In this document: piece by piece, positions 24,270 to 35,100 of the stretch
How positions within the stretch are numbered: position 1 is the first letter of the stretch
Layout of the letters: each line of letters opens with the position of its first letter
NCBI GenBank assembly: GCA_036417435.1
Contig: CM070918.1
Span: 31,999,523-32,063,522, forward strand
Origin: Inia geoffrensis
Lineage: Eukaryota; Chordata; Mammalia; Artiodactyla; Iniidae
Reading direction: 5' to 3'
Length of the DNA: 64,000 bases
Position numbers and translations under genes: made by a program
The notes under the pieces: model-generated
Databases searched by the model: none
Seen by the model: the letters and a program-made list of their open reading frames with translations, nothing else
What the model was told of the DNA's origin: nothing

Positions 24270-25340
24270 CAAAAGACTCTTACTTGGTAACGGTAGATCC
24301 TTGGAGGCAAGGCAGACTGACCAGAAAGAAAAAGTAGGCCAAAAATCTGAAAATAAACATAAGACCTGGATCTCAAAATAACCATGATCCTGTTGACTCT
24401 GTATAAGTCACTCAAACACCTTGTGAATGAAAGCCTCAAAATATTCGTTCACCAGAATGCTGGTGCCTGGTATTATGGATGAATATGTTAGGACGTCATT
24501 CATTTTTATTTAACCTTAGCAAGTGATTGTTTTCAAGGTATCTTTAGAACTCTGTTCATCTAAAGTTAAGACAGTAATAAAATCTTGTGGACAGGGGGCA
24601 TAGGATTCGAGGTCCTTACTCCTATATTTCCTTTGACAAGCGGCGGCCTGTAGTTAAACACAACCTACTTAGCAAGGGGCCTTGGAAATGAAGAAACAAC
24701 TTATGTAGTAGGGTGCAGGGTCACTACCCATAATCCCTAGGAAGACGCGTTCCCTATCCCGTCGTTGATTTCCCGTGTTCAATATTGATTCACCAGATTC
24801 CTTAAATAATGTGTAACCATGCACACCTACCTGGTGTTTACCCATCTCAATGTTCCCTGAAACCTGCTTTTTCTCCCTTTATGAACACATAGAGAAATAT
24901 TATGCTTTGGCACTTTTGTGGCACCTCCAGCCCCAACGTTCAAAGCCCACAAGTCAAAGCTGTTTGCCCGAATACAAAATAATTACAGAGAGATCTTGGT
25001 AGGGAAAACAATCAGACTGGAAGGTATTCACACTGAAAAAAGTGCCATGTGGCATTATGCCCCATTGAGAACACGGGCTAGGGGGCATTCCCTTTGGTTT
25101 ACTGCCTGACTAGCCATGAGGAAAACATGGATTAATTATTCTCTTTGGTACTGTGATGGATTTCTGCCATCTATCTATCTATTTATTATCTATTTGTATT
25201 TCTCTCTCACCCGTCTATTCACACACACATATTTATTTACACATCCTACATACAAATATACAAGTTATAAATACATGTCAAACATATATGTCATACCTAT
25301 ACAAATATTAGAAGGGAAATGAAATAACAGGCCTCGAAGG
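24270..25340. other. Intergenic sequence, no feature recognised
   Basis: Single-copy-looking sequence; a degenerate CTAT/ATTT low-complexity patch lies at 25165-25270. Confidence 0.5.
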
Positions 25341-25344
25341 AGAA

Positions 25345-25545
25345 GATTTCCATTCCAGTTCTGACTGTGTCTCTTACAAGCAAAGAGATACTGGAACAAG
25401 TCACAACCCTCTCTGTGCCTCAGTTTCCTTTTGTGACATGGGGTTCACTCCTGTCCTATCTAGAGAGGGAACTAAATGAGAGAATGCACAGAAAACTGCT
25501 TTGAAAAGTACACAGTACTATATAAATGCTGAGGATATAATGAGA
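25345..25545 (+). mobile_element. MIR SINE
   Basis: CCAGTTCTGACTGTGTCTCT, CTCTCTGTGCCTCAGTTTCC and CTATATAAATGCTGAGG in MIR order. Confidence 0.68.
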
Positions 25546-26054
25546 TGTTTTACAAAAGAGCATTATTCCTCTGCTAAGAAGTGTACCTCCACATTCACGT
25601 TTTCTATCTGTGAACGTTCTTCTTTGAAATTAAATTGAGACCATAACCAACATCCCTCCCAGTGCTGCCTGAGGTTTTACTCAAGCGAAAAAGCAAGGCC
25701 TCCTTTTTATCATTCATTGCATTTGAGTTCAAGCACCGAGAGGTACTTTTTAAAAGTGGTGAAAATAGCTTTCTTTTCACAGCAGAAACACAGAAAAGGA
25801 TCTCCCTCTGGATGCTAATATAAGGATGAAGCTTATTCTGCAGTTGTCACCAAAGATGCCTTGATTCGGATTTGTCGATGGTGTGTTCCGCCACCAGGAA
25901 GTTGGGAGTGGTGTGAGAGAGAGCGTGAAGCCATCACTTTATTTATTTATGTGAATAATTAAAATATTGAGATACGTTTTCAAGTGGGAACCTTGTTCCA
26001 TTTTTCATTTGGCTTTTAGTGCCAACAGGATACATCCTTCTCAAAAGTAAGTTA

Positions 26055-26600
26055 AGATAAAATCCTTCATGTATTCAATCAGCTCTGATCCTGCTGTTCC
26101 TTACTCAGACACTTTCAGTGCTTTTTGAATTAAGCACAAGTCCCCGGCTGGGTGTACAAGAACTTCTACAAATCTAATCCCAAACCTCCTTTCTTGCATT
26201 TTATCCCGCTCACCTACCCCCAAAGCACTGTGTGTCCAAGTTGCTATATTCTCTCTCTCTTTTGTTTTTTTGGCCTCACCGTGTGGCTTCCGGGACCTTA
26301 ATTTCCCAACGAGCCCCTGCAGTGGAAGCGCAGAGTCCTAACCACTGGACCGCCAGGGAAGTCCCTATTTGCTATATTCTCTACTGGTGTTTTAATGGCG
26401 CCTGTGCTTTCAACCCAGGTGGCTCTTCTCCTGTCCCCCCTTGTCTGGAGATGCCTCCTTCTTCTACCAGGGTAGGACTTCCATCTCGGCCTGGTGAAAT
26501 TCTACCTAACCTTTAAGGCACATCTTAAATGCCAGGAATCCCACGCAGCGTTTCCTAATACCCCTAACCAATTGCAATCTCTCCCCTTTCTAAATAAATG
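26055..26600 (+). mobile_element. L2 LINE fragment, split by a SINE
   Basis: CTTTCAGTGCTTTTTGAATT, GCCTGTGCTTTCAACCCAGG, ACCTTTAAGGCACATCTTAA and CCAGGAATCCCACGCAGCGT correspond to sequential L2 3' landmarks. Confidence 0.68.
26255..26368 (-). mobile_element. CHR-1-like short SINE inside the L2
   Basis: GGCCTCACCGTGTGGCTTCC to CGCCAGGGAAGTCCC. Perfect 14-base TSD TTGCTATATTCTCT at 26241-26254 and 26369-26382. Confidence 0.94.
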
Positions 26601-26609
26601 TGATTTTTC

Positions 26610-27600
26610 TCAGATTACCAAAAAAAAAAAAAAAACCAAAACACCACCACATGCACACACTACAACCCACATGCGTTCTATGTTGGCACACTGATCATCG
26701 ACTACTGGGTGCTTTCCCTCACAGCAATGAAAAAATAAAAGCTCCTAAAGTTAAGGATGGCTTTTATTTTATTTTTTTTCACGTGTATTATGAAAAATTT
26801 CAAACATATACAAAGTCAACAGAAGGCCCTGTTTATTTTTGCATCTCCTTTGGGACCTATCATAGTGTTTTGCATGTAGCAGAAGTAAATTTAAGTCATT
26901 AGGGCCTTAGGCAAATAGAGCTGTCGGTCTGCATATCTGACTCCATGTTTGCTGGATGGTTAAGCTTTTCCTTGGTAACACACCAGCACATACAACCCAC
27001 ACACCTGCAGGATCACAGTCAACATGGGTTAAACCCATTCACCAACTTTCAAAATTCAGGGAAAGTGCTTATTCTCAGGGTTACGTCAGAGAGTCAGCAA
27101 AGCGTACTGTGTCTGAGAGGATGAGGAGAAAAACTCATTAATGTTAAGAACATTTTCTAAGAGAATTCTAATCTGGCTGTGTATCTGTGTGATTTTCCAG
27201 GTGAGGCACATTTCTCGTAAATGTGAAATATTTGACCGATAACCTACAAGTGTTAGGGCTCTCTCCACATATCAGAGTCTTAGCCTTTCTTTACCTTGCA
27301 TTATTAACTGACACAAAATATCATTTTGAAGAATCCTCCCTCTTCCAAACCCTCACCTCAGACCCTTAATTCTACTATTTGAGACAGACTTCTAAAGAAA
27401 TTTTGTGCCTACTTAGCCCATTGTTTTGCTATTACTGTGAGTGTGTGTGTGTGTGTTTGGGGGAGCAATGAAATCCTTCAAGCAAACCAGAATTCTAGAG
27501 TGATAGCTTACATGCCCATGCTGTGTCATCTCCAGTTAACTCAAACTGACTGTACACTTTGCTCTTCTGTGAGTGCATGGAAGATCAATAAATACGGGGA
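26610..27600. other. Intergenic sequence, little recognised
   Basis: An A-rich run at 26620-26635, a possible short L1M-like piece near 26765-26830, and a small (GT)n at 27437-27456. No gene. Confidence 0.45.
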
Positions 27601-27608
27601 AACTCCAG

Positions 27609-27801
27609 CCCAGCTCCCCCACTTTCCCATCCGATGCGAGTAGGTCTGAGGCGGATCATGCTCCTGTGACGTGTGTGCCACAGCTCAGGCAGGCAGGTGG
27701 TGCGGACCCAGCTCCCCACTTTCCCATCCGATGAGAGTAGGTCTAGGCGGATCAGGCTCCTGCGACGTGTGTGCCACAGCTCAGGCAGGCAGGTGGTGCG
27801 G
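27609..27801. repeat. Direct tandem duplication, ~98-base unit, two copies
   Basis: Copy 1 at 27609-27705 and copy 2 at 27707-27801 both run from CCCAGCTCCCC through TTTCCCATCCGATG, GACGTGTGTGCCACAGCTCA and GGCAGGCAGGTGGTGCGG. They differ by about half a dozen substitutions and short indels. CpGs are far denser than in the surroundings. Confidence 0.92.
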
Positions 27802-27804
27802 GGA

Positions 27805-29850
27805 CACCACTCAAGCTTGGCCTATTCAATCCCGAGTCCTGTACCGCGCATTCATGCATAGCAAAACACCATCTGGTCCTATTTTGCCTTTAGCAATCAC
27901 AGCTGACCAAGAACGATAATAACAGCTGTTGCAAAACAAAAGCCAGACAAAGGGGGTGGGGACGGGGGCGAAGGAAAGGTTAGATGGAAGTCCAGTGCTG
28001 AAAAATGCTCCATGAAGTGAGAAATGGGAAAGAAACCATTCAGATGTCTGAATGGACACAGCAGAGGACTGCTACTTAAACTTGAGATATTAATCCATCT
28101 GTCTAGAACGCTTTCAACCCTCCGTCGGGTGGTAATATATTGCAGAAATTATGCTGCACGAAGGCATTTAAGCTTCTGTTCTTTGAGTCGGGAGCTAATG
28201 ACCCCGTGTCAGCTAAAAACGAAAACTCCTTATCTTCTTTCATCATAAGGCAGGACAGGTTAATGCAAAAAAGAGGGTCTGTTTAGCCAGAGTAATAAAA
28301 TAGTATGCACATGGCAGGGGAGAGAAAAGGTGTGTGGTGGAGGACCGCGTGAGGGGGCGGGGGAAGCCTCGTTAATGTCTGTGGGCCACTTAAGAGGGAA
28401 AGCAGTTAGGCCGTTTAGGTGTCCCGCTAATCAGATACCACATTGCTCATGCCTATTTTTCATTACCCTGATTCATTTCTGACCTGTAAAAGTACACCAC
28501 GTACTTACTTATGTCTCAGAAATAGGAACCAATCCTGTGTACAAAGTGAAATACAAGTTGACTCATAATGTGCTTTATCGGATCCTGAGAATAATATGGT
28601 AACAAGGTTGGGGAATTCTTTTCACGATTCAAGCTTTTTGACATTTTCAAGACATAGTTTTGCCTGGTGATTAATGCTTTAAACTGTAGTAATTAAGCTG
28701 TTTTTTTTTTTCTTGAAATTGACCATCAATGGCTTAGCAGTATTTAATCAGATGTGATAAAACCCAAGATTTATAAAAATCATTTAATAGATGATACAAC
28801 ACCTGCTTCGAACTGCAAACAGTTGAAAACAGACTTCATTTGCAATTCAGTCTTATCACTAGTGACATTTTTTTCCCGAGCAATACTTCATGGGTTTTCA
28901 AAATGACAATTACAGAACTAATACACAATTACTGTCACATGTAGTTTAGCAATTAATTTTGAAGACATTTGTCTAAAGGTTTCACAACAGAATATAAAAT
29001 GGTTCTTATTGTTATGTAATGTTAGTTTCAATTCACAGAATATCTTTTACCATCAGCTCTGCTTCTGATGGGCTTGATGCAAGCAGCTCATTTCTTTGTG
29101 GAATACAATTGCTCCCTTGTAGATGCGATTAGGCATCATTCTTAGACTGTTTGAACACTGATACCTGTCAACTAATACATCTTATGAAAAGCTTCAATTT
29201 AGACATAAATTTTGCTACAGCCAGAAATCTATAAATTTATAATTAGAATCTCTTGCTGTTCAATATTTGTACATAATGCAGGGGATGAGAAGATTATGAA
29301 ATATTGAAAGCTGAATTCATTATTCATAGCCCACAACATACAGTAAATATTCTTTGAAATACAACAACAACTTTGAGGAATCCATATTCCATTATTTTTT
29401 GAATGTCTTGCCCACAGTAGCCATGGATACCACTACTCACACCCTAATTTTTTCCAGATTAGGATTCTGGTCAGGGTTAATACTTGCTGTTTTTAATTTT
29501 CATTTTATCATAAGCAGTTGAAGACTGTTGCCAGTGGTAATTTGCAATTTTTATCAAGACCTCTTCATTATAGCTTCTGACAGGACAGATGCTGTAATTA
29601 ATCATGCAGGACAACTGGGGATAGTGGTCACACTGTTCTCAAAGAGGAGTCACTACAGAGCAGGAAAAGGGGGGGAAGAAATGGGCACTGAAATAATTAT
29701 TTTGGCCTAAGAATTAGCATTCACCATCTATTTTAACAGCAATAAAAACACAGTGCCAGCTAGTCCAAGCCCCAAATAGAAGACAAGTGTTTCTTCCTCT
29801 ATACTTACCTTGCCCTTGCACCTTAACAAAATGATAATCATAAAAAATTT
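27805..29850. other. Repeat-poor sequence just downstream of TOX3
   Basis: Two kilobases with no transposon I can identify. G-rich boxes occur at 27952-27972 and 28350-28364. From 28600 the sequence is AT-rich with many TAAT/ATTA cores, as seen in developmental enhancers (inference). Confidence 0.45.
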
Positions 29851-29867
29851 CTAATGGTTCTATTTCT

Positions 29868-29997
29868 TTTCCTTTTTTCCCGTTTTTTGGCCGCACTGCG
29901 CAGCTTCCGGGATCTTAGTTCCCCGACCAGGGATCGAACCTGCGCCCTCGGCAGTGAAAGCGAGGAGTCCTAACCACTGAGCCGCCAGGGAATTCCA
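29868..29997 (-). mobile_element. CHR-1-like short SINE downstream of the TOX3 poly(A) site
   Basis: TTTTTTGGCCGCACTGCGCA to CGCCAGGGAATTCCA. Perfect 17-base TSD CTAATGGTTCTATTTCT at 29851-29867 and 29998-30014. Confidence 0.95.
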
Positions 29998-30197
29998 CTA
30001 ATGGTTCTATTTCTAACGGTTTATTTGTTTTTTTACAGGCTCTGGTTTGGGGCCATGCAATCCACATTCTTGGCTATGAATGTCTTATTTCCAGTTGAAA
30101 ATGGAAGAAGATGCTTGGGCTCAAACACAGGTTGGTATGGGACCTATTCCCCCCATCTTCTGCATATTCAAGGAACCAAAAGTGAAATTTGACATAT

Positions 30198-30203
30198 TTT
30201 ATT
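30198..30203 (-). terminator. TOX3: Distal poly(A) signal AATAAA for TOX3
   Basis: AATAAA on the minus strand, followed 15-35 bases downstream by a T/G-containing stretch (TTTTGGTTCC). It is the last hexamer before the intergenic SINE at 29868, so it is my preferred cleavage signal, with cleavage near 30180. Confidence 0.6.
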
Positions 30204-30271
30204 TTGAAAAGTGAACAGTAGTTTCCTGGTTGTTGCATCAAAATACAGTCTGCAGTTTTTACTGAAATGTG

Positions 30272-30277
30272 TTTATT
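30272..30277 (-). terminator. TOX3: Alternative poly(A) signal AATAAA for TOX3
   Basis: Second AATAAA on the minus strand, 74 bases upstream of the distal one. Two further hexamers occur earlier in the UTR, at 30998-31003 and 31094-31099, and could give shorter transcripts. Use of any of them is not decidable from sequence alone. Confidence 0.4.
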
Positions 30278-30489
30278 CTATAGCAAGATAAAAGCATTTT
30301 TGTTTTAGTTAAGCAAAATACAAACAACTTAATTGCTGCTATCATAACTCATAAAAAAGTATAAAACAGCATAAAAACACAATAAGCAACGTAGCAATGA
30401 ACGGTTTGTGTCACCAGTGTTTACGTTAAAGCCTCGTTTATGAAAACTTTACAACACATGATATGAAAACTTACAACTTTGAAAGAAAA

Positions 30490-30497
30490 TATTTACA
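30490..30497 (-). promoter_or_regulatory. Pumilio-type element in TOX3 3' UTR
   Basis: The minus strand reads TGTAAATA, matching the UGUANAUA consensus bound by PUM1/PUM2, which repress or destabilise mRNAs. Such an octamer arises by chance fairly often in AT-rich sequence, so this is a candidate only. Confidence 0.35.
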
Positions 30498-30933
30498 TTG
30501 ATTATTCAGATGCGGTGTGCCTTTTAAATATTCTACCGGTATTACATCATAATAAAAACTCTTGCTCTTTTTTTTTTTTTAAATCTTAACTTTTGTAATA
30601 ACTGTCTCCATTTAAGTGCATTTCCCTTTTAAAAATACAGTGTTTTTCATTTTCGAAACTTGTCACTCAAAACACAGAATATAATATTCACATTCTTTTC
30701 TTCTAATTGGAATGAATATAATGGGCTAACAGTGGTCATAGATATTGTTACAACATATACTGTGGTTTGATTTGGAGAAGTAATGGGTAAAAAGTGAAAA
30801 GGAGTCAATAATTGAAACTAATCACTTGCATTTTTTTTTTTTCTGGAGAGATTTAAGGAAAAAAAATAAGAGCTTTGGCAAAAGTCTGTGATTTACATTA
30901 TTTTTTTCATGACAAAAAAATGCCATCAACGAT

Positions 30934-30957
30934 TGACGTCATACAAATGTTTGTATG
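30934..30957 (-). promoter_or_regulatory. CRE octamer abutting an 8-base inverted repeat in TOX3 3' UTR
   Basis: TGACGTCA at 30934-30941 is a perfect CREB/ATF octamer. It overlaps by two bases the inverted repeat CATACAAA-TG-TTTGTATG at 30940-30957, which in RNA could form a short hairpin. Confidence 0.35.
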
Positions 30958-31419
30958 AAACTGGATTTTCGTATTTCAGGTAGTTACGACTGTGCTTTTT
31001 ATTTTTAGGGCTTCGGAAGTTCCACTCGCCTTGAAGTGTGGTTTCTTCACTTCGGGAGAAATAAGGCCATTTGCTATGACTCAGAGAGGCCAGTTTATTA
31101 TAATCATCAGTATGTCCCAGGATTCATTAAACGGTTTGATTCACATATTGTAGGTAGAGCCTGAATAAATAAAAAAAGGCATCACATAAAAGAGCACAGC
31201 TTTTCTTGTTTAAAAACAAAGTGGTTTAGAGTCAGCTAGAAGATGATTTTCAGCTACACTGTAGTTCTTATTGCCTATCTAATAGACACTTGAGAGGACC
31301 GCGTGATCTTTTACACATTTCTGCATAACCAACACCGACTCACGAGTTGCAGCCACACATGGTTTACTCTCGGACGCCACTCTCCTCCAGATGCGCGAAT
31401 CCGCCTGCCACGTGCGTCT

Positions 31420-32148
31420 TCAGAAAATACTGACCTGCGATAATACTTGAGTCTGTGTCTGAGACTGTATCTGTGACTGGTGCTGCTGAGAGGCTGGCTG
31501 GGGGCTCCCGATGGCGGGGATGGGGGATGTAATCTGGGAGGTGACAGGGGAGTGCTGCCGAGGAGAAGGCTGGGACTGATGCTGCATGTGCTGCAGCTGC
31601 TGCAGCTGGAGATGCTGCTGCAGCTGCTGCTGCAGCTGCTGTTGGTTGATTTGCTGCTGGAGGTGCTGCTGCTGCTGCAGGTGCTGCTGCATGTGGTGCT
31701 GAAAATGCTGCTGCTGCATCTGCTGCTGGATCTGCTGATGCATCTGGTGCTGCTGGAGCTGCTGCTGCTGCATCTGTTGCATCTGTTGTTGTTGCTGCTG
31801 CTGCTGCTGCTGCAGCTGCATCTGATGCTGCTGGGTCTGCACTGAAGGGCTCACTTGGGTGGAGGACGCCGAGCCCACCATGGAGCTGATCAGCGGAGCC
31901 CCAATGTTCGATGGCATGTTGGCTGCAATGGTGACCGAAGTGACGATCTGGTTCATGGGGAGTCTCATGGTTAAGGGTTTGGGAGCGATTGACCTAGGGA
32001 GCGATTGTTGGAGAGTCTGAGGGGAGGCCGACACTGTTCCGTGCTGAGACAGTGGAGGGTTGAGAAGGAGGGAGGAGGTCAAATTGGTGGACGCCAGGGT
32101 CTGCTGAACAGAACGAATGGTCTGGGCTTCTGCTGATTCGGCAGCAGC
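31420..32148 (-). CDS. TOX3: TOX3 terminal coding exon 7 (Gln-rich C-terminus)
   Basis: 729 bases: 242 codons plus TGA, starting [20 protein letters not shown] after the acceptor CCAAAATGCAG and ending QVLSQVSIF. The open frame continues upstream to 32202, but those 18 residues are intronic. The first ~100 residues are Ser/Thr/Leu-rich. The second half is a long Gln/His/Met-rich region interspersed with Leu, including an uninterrupted run of ten Gln. Such tracts act as activation or self-association surfaces (known for the class), and TOX3 was first catalogued as a CAG-repeat gene (CAGF9/TNRC9). A segment near residues 95-99 reads SSMVGS, which I believe is four residues shorter than human. 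Confidence 0.97.
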   Translation of the reverse strand, partial: AAAESAEAQTIRSVQQTLASTNLTSSLLLNPPLSQHGTVSASPQTLQQSLPRSIAPKPLTMRLPMNQIVTSVTIAANMPSNIGAPLISSMVGSASSTQVSPSVQTQQHQMQLQQQQQQQQQQMQQMQQQQLQQHQMHQQIQQQMQQQHFQHHMQQHLQQQQHLQQQINQQQLQQQLQQHLQLQQLQHMQHQSQPSPRQHSPVTSQITSPIPAIGSPQPASQQHQSQIQSQTQTQVLSQVSIF

Positions 32149-35100
32149 CTGCATTTTGGGGGAGAAGGTTGGGGTATTTTTAGTACTGTAAATTGATGAC
32201 AAAAATGGCCACCGTTATTCATGCTTCCCTGAACCCAAGCGCTTTGTCATGTGACTTTAAAGCTCCTTCCAGAGGTGGAGTGACACACACCCCCCCCCAC
32301 CCTTTGAATCTGGGCTGGCCTGGCACCTTTGCTCTGGTCAACCAAATGTGATGGAAGTGAGGCTTCAAAGTCTGTCTGTGTCTGTCAGAACCTACCACCT
32401 CGTGATGACAGCTATGTGGCCCAGTTACCCACTCAAGAGCCAGCTCACTGCCAGCCAACCGCCACATAGGTGTATGAGTCCAGCACCAACCCCCTGAGGC
32501 TGACTGCACACAGACGACGAGCAGGTCTAGCTGATCCTGCCAAGTCTTGGTTGAGATTTAAAGACACTGCTAGTTAACTGGCACTTTCTGGGATAAATGC
32601 TTATCTTTTTAAGTCATTCGGCTTGGGGCTGGTTGTTACACAGCACTATTGTAGTAAAAGATGGCTGATACATATATTTAAGAGTAACAATTCTTTAGCA
32701 TTTAAGTCTGAACTAATGTCACCAGCAAGAACCATTTTGAAAGACAACAGAGTATAGACTGCCTGAGTTCAAATCTAGCTCTACTACTCAACAACTTTGT
32801 GGCTTGGGGCAAGTTAATTCACTCATCTGTTCCTCAGTTTCCTCATCTATAAAATAGTGTTATATGGTACTCACCTTGTATAGAGGTTGTGAGAATTAAA
32901 CTAACTCATATTTATTAAGCATTTAGAACAGTGCCCGGCCTACAAAAAGCACTTCGTAAATGTTAGCTATTTTCATTAATCAACAATTACTACTACCAGA
33001 AAACAACTGTTACCAGAAAACTTCAAAGCCCTGTATATAATAATCAAAGCCATGATTATTTATAACAGTGCTCACTTGAGTATAAGAAAAACATAACTGA
33101 ATTCTTTAGAGACACTAAACTGAAGTACCTTACAACTTCAGAAATATTTTTAGTTTACCAAATATTTTCGAAGATTTCCAAAATTTAGCAAAGGAGTCAT
33201 ACATAAAGGGAGAAAGTTCAGCACTCATGTGACTGCGTAACCTGTTATAAGATAAACAAATGACCTGGGGCTCAACATGGAGAGAAACTGCCTAATATAT
33301 TTTGTACTAAAAACACATAATTACCTCCACAAAAATAAATTATTTTAAATGCAACTGGGATTGGAATAATTCCTCTAAAAGACTATCTTTTCCTCTTATT
33401 CGTCATAAAATTTGGTTCTTTTGTAGGGGGGTTGTGTATGGGGGGGACCTTGGCGGCATCAAGCTGCCATCCACTCTCTTTAATGATTCTGAATGTTTAT
33501 GTCTAGATTTTTACTACTCACATTTATAAAATCTACTGTTAGAAGAAACCTGAGGCGTGACCTTACATGGAGAATCACTCAAGGTAGGAAAAGCCATGGC
33601 CGATGGCTTCTGTTTGAACCTGATCAGTGTAAAGCTCCGTCCATCGGTGGACAGTTCTCTGGTTTTGTACAAAAGCTCAGGGGGTGCTGCATGTTACTGG
33701 AGGGTCGTGTTCTGAAGCCTTTGGGTAAGAAGAAACCTGCAAATACTCATAATTATCTTTAAAAACAACCATTAAATCACCCACAAAGTAGAACACACAC
33801 AGTCTCCTACATATAAACATGAACATTATTTTTATATACTCTAATATTAAAAAATTGTCAAGCCAGTCTTGAGGAAGAAACTACAAGAAAAGTCTATATT
33901 TAAACACCTGGGCAATCACACCATTATGCCTATGAGATGCTCCCCTAGTGCAGAATGGAAAAGGGTGGATGGCTGAGAAGAGCTCCTGCTCGTCTGCCGG
34001 GTCTACTCCCTCATGGTTGAATATTAAGCTTCTATTAATTTTGTTGGTTGTTGTGAAGATTAAAAGTGAGAGTAGGGCTTCCCTGGTGGCCCTGTGGTTG
34101 AGAGTCCGCCTGCCGATGCAGGGCACACGAGGATCCCACATGCCACGGAGCGGCTGGGCCCGTGAGCCATGGCCGCTGAGCCTGTGCGTCCGGAGCCTGT
34201 GCTCCGTAACGGGAGAGGCCACAGCAGTGAGAGGCCCGCGTACCGCAAAAAAAAAAAAAAGTGAGAGTAGAGTCACATCTTAAGGGAAAGTCCCGGGCTC
34301 TGATTGTAGAGACTTAAGTTAAATGCACATGTGATGTTTATTATTTCTAATGTCGAGGCTGAAATCTCGCTCACTTGTAACCTCACTCCTTGGATGAGTT
34401 CTTCCATCCAGGGCACAGAGATCAAGCTTAGGCTTCCCTTCCATGATGGCTCTTATATTTTAGGACCAAAATCATACTCCCCCAAATCTTTGCTTCCATG
34501 ATTCTTTCAATTATTTAAGTATTATTGGATTTTCGGTCCTTACCATCATGGAGGCAACCTGCTGGAGGGCCTTCAGTTGGTCATCCATTGGGAACCAATT
34601 CTTTAGATGTGATCTAATCAGCAAGCTGTACAGTCAGATGCTGCTTCCTGTGAGATCACCATATTAGCAGCTATTTCACACTTTGGGTTCAGGTTGAAAT
34701 TATTCTAAATTTATACCTCAAGGACTATTTTAGTTGCCTGTCATGTCTCTGACTATAAATTTAGGGTGCTGTCAACTGCACTTGCCTAATGAAAAAAACA
34801 AAACAAAAACACCCCCCCCCAAACAATTTGGATTTATTCTTTTTAAATTCCATCCTATTGAATAGTTTTTTAGAATCAATGGAATCAATCAATCCATTTG
34901 GAAACACTTCCGAATCGGATTTTAGTATCCAATGTAAAACGTTTAAGTTATCCCTTCTAAGTCGGTCACAGACCTGATCAGCCCAATCATGGATGCTATT
35001 TCCAGAATGCCTTTTGAGCTACTGGCTCTTGGCTTAAATCCATGTATGATCAATTATTCATGCTCTAATGCACAAAGATCACCTACACCTGCTTCTAGGT

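Larger units (their letters stand above)
30180..31419 (-). other. TOX3: TOX3 3' untranslated region
   Basis: Follows the TGA at 31420-31422. It is AT-rich, free of recognisable SINE or LINE sequence, and ends near 30180 if the most distal poly(A) signal is used, giving about 1.24 kb. Visible elements include a Pumilio-type UGUAAAUA motif, a CRE octamer next to a near-palindrome, several T-runs, and four AATAAA hexamers. The lack of transposons contrasts with the sequence below 30,000 and supports a selected UTR. The exact 3' end is inferred. Confidence 0.75.

Noticed and set aside
31480..31845. Plus-strand 121-codon Leu-rich open frame
   Set aside because: It is the antisense of the TOX3 Gln-rich region: CTG triplets opposite CAG codons give Leu runs and keep the frame open.
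32149..32202. Upstream extension of the exon 7 open frame to an ATG at 32202
   Set aside because: The AG acceptor at 32149-32150 and the continuity SLVSK|AAAESAE show that these 18 codons are intronic.
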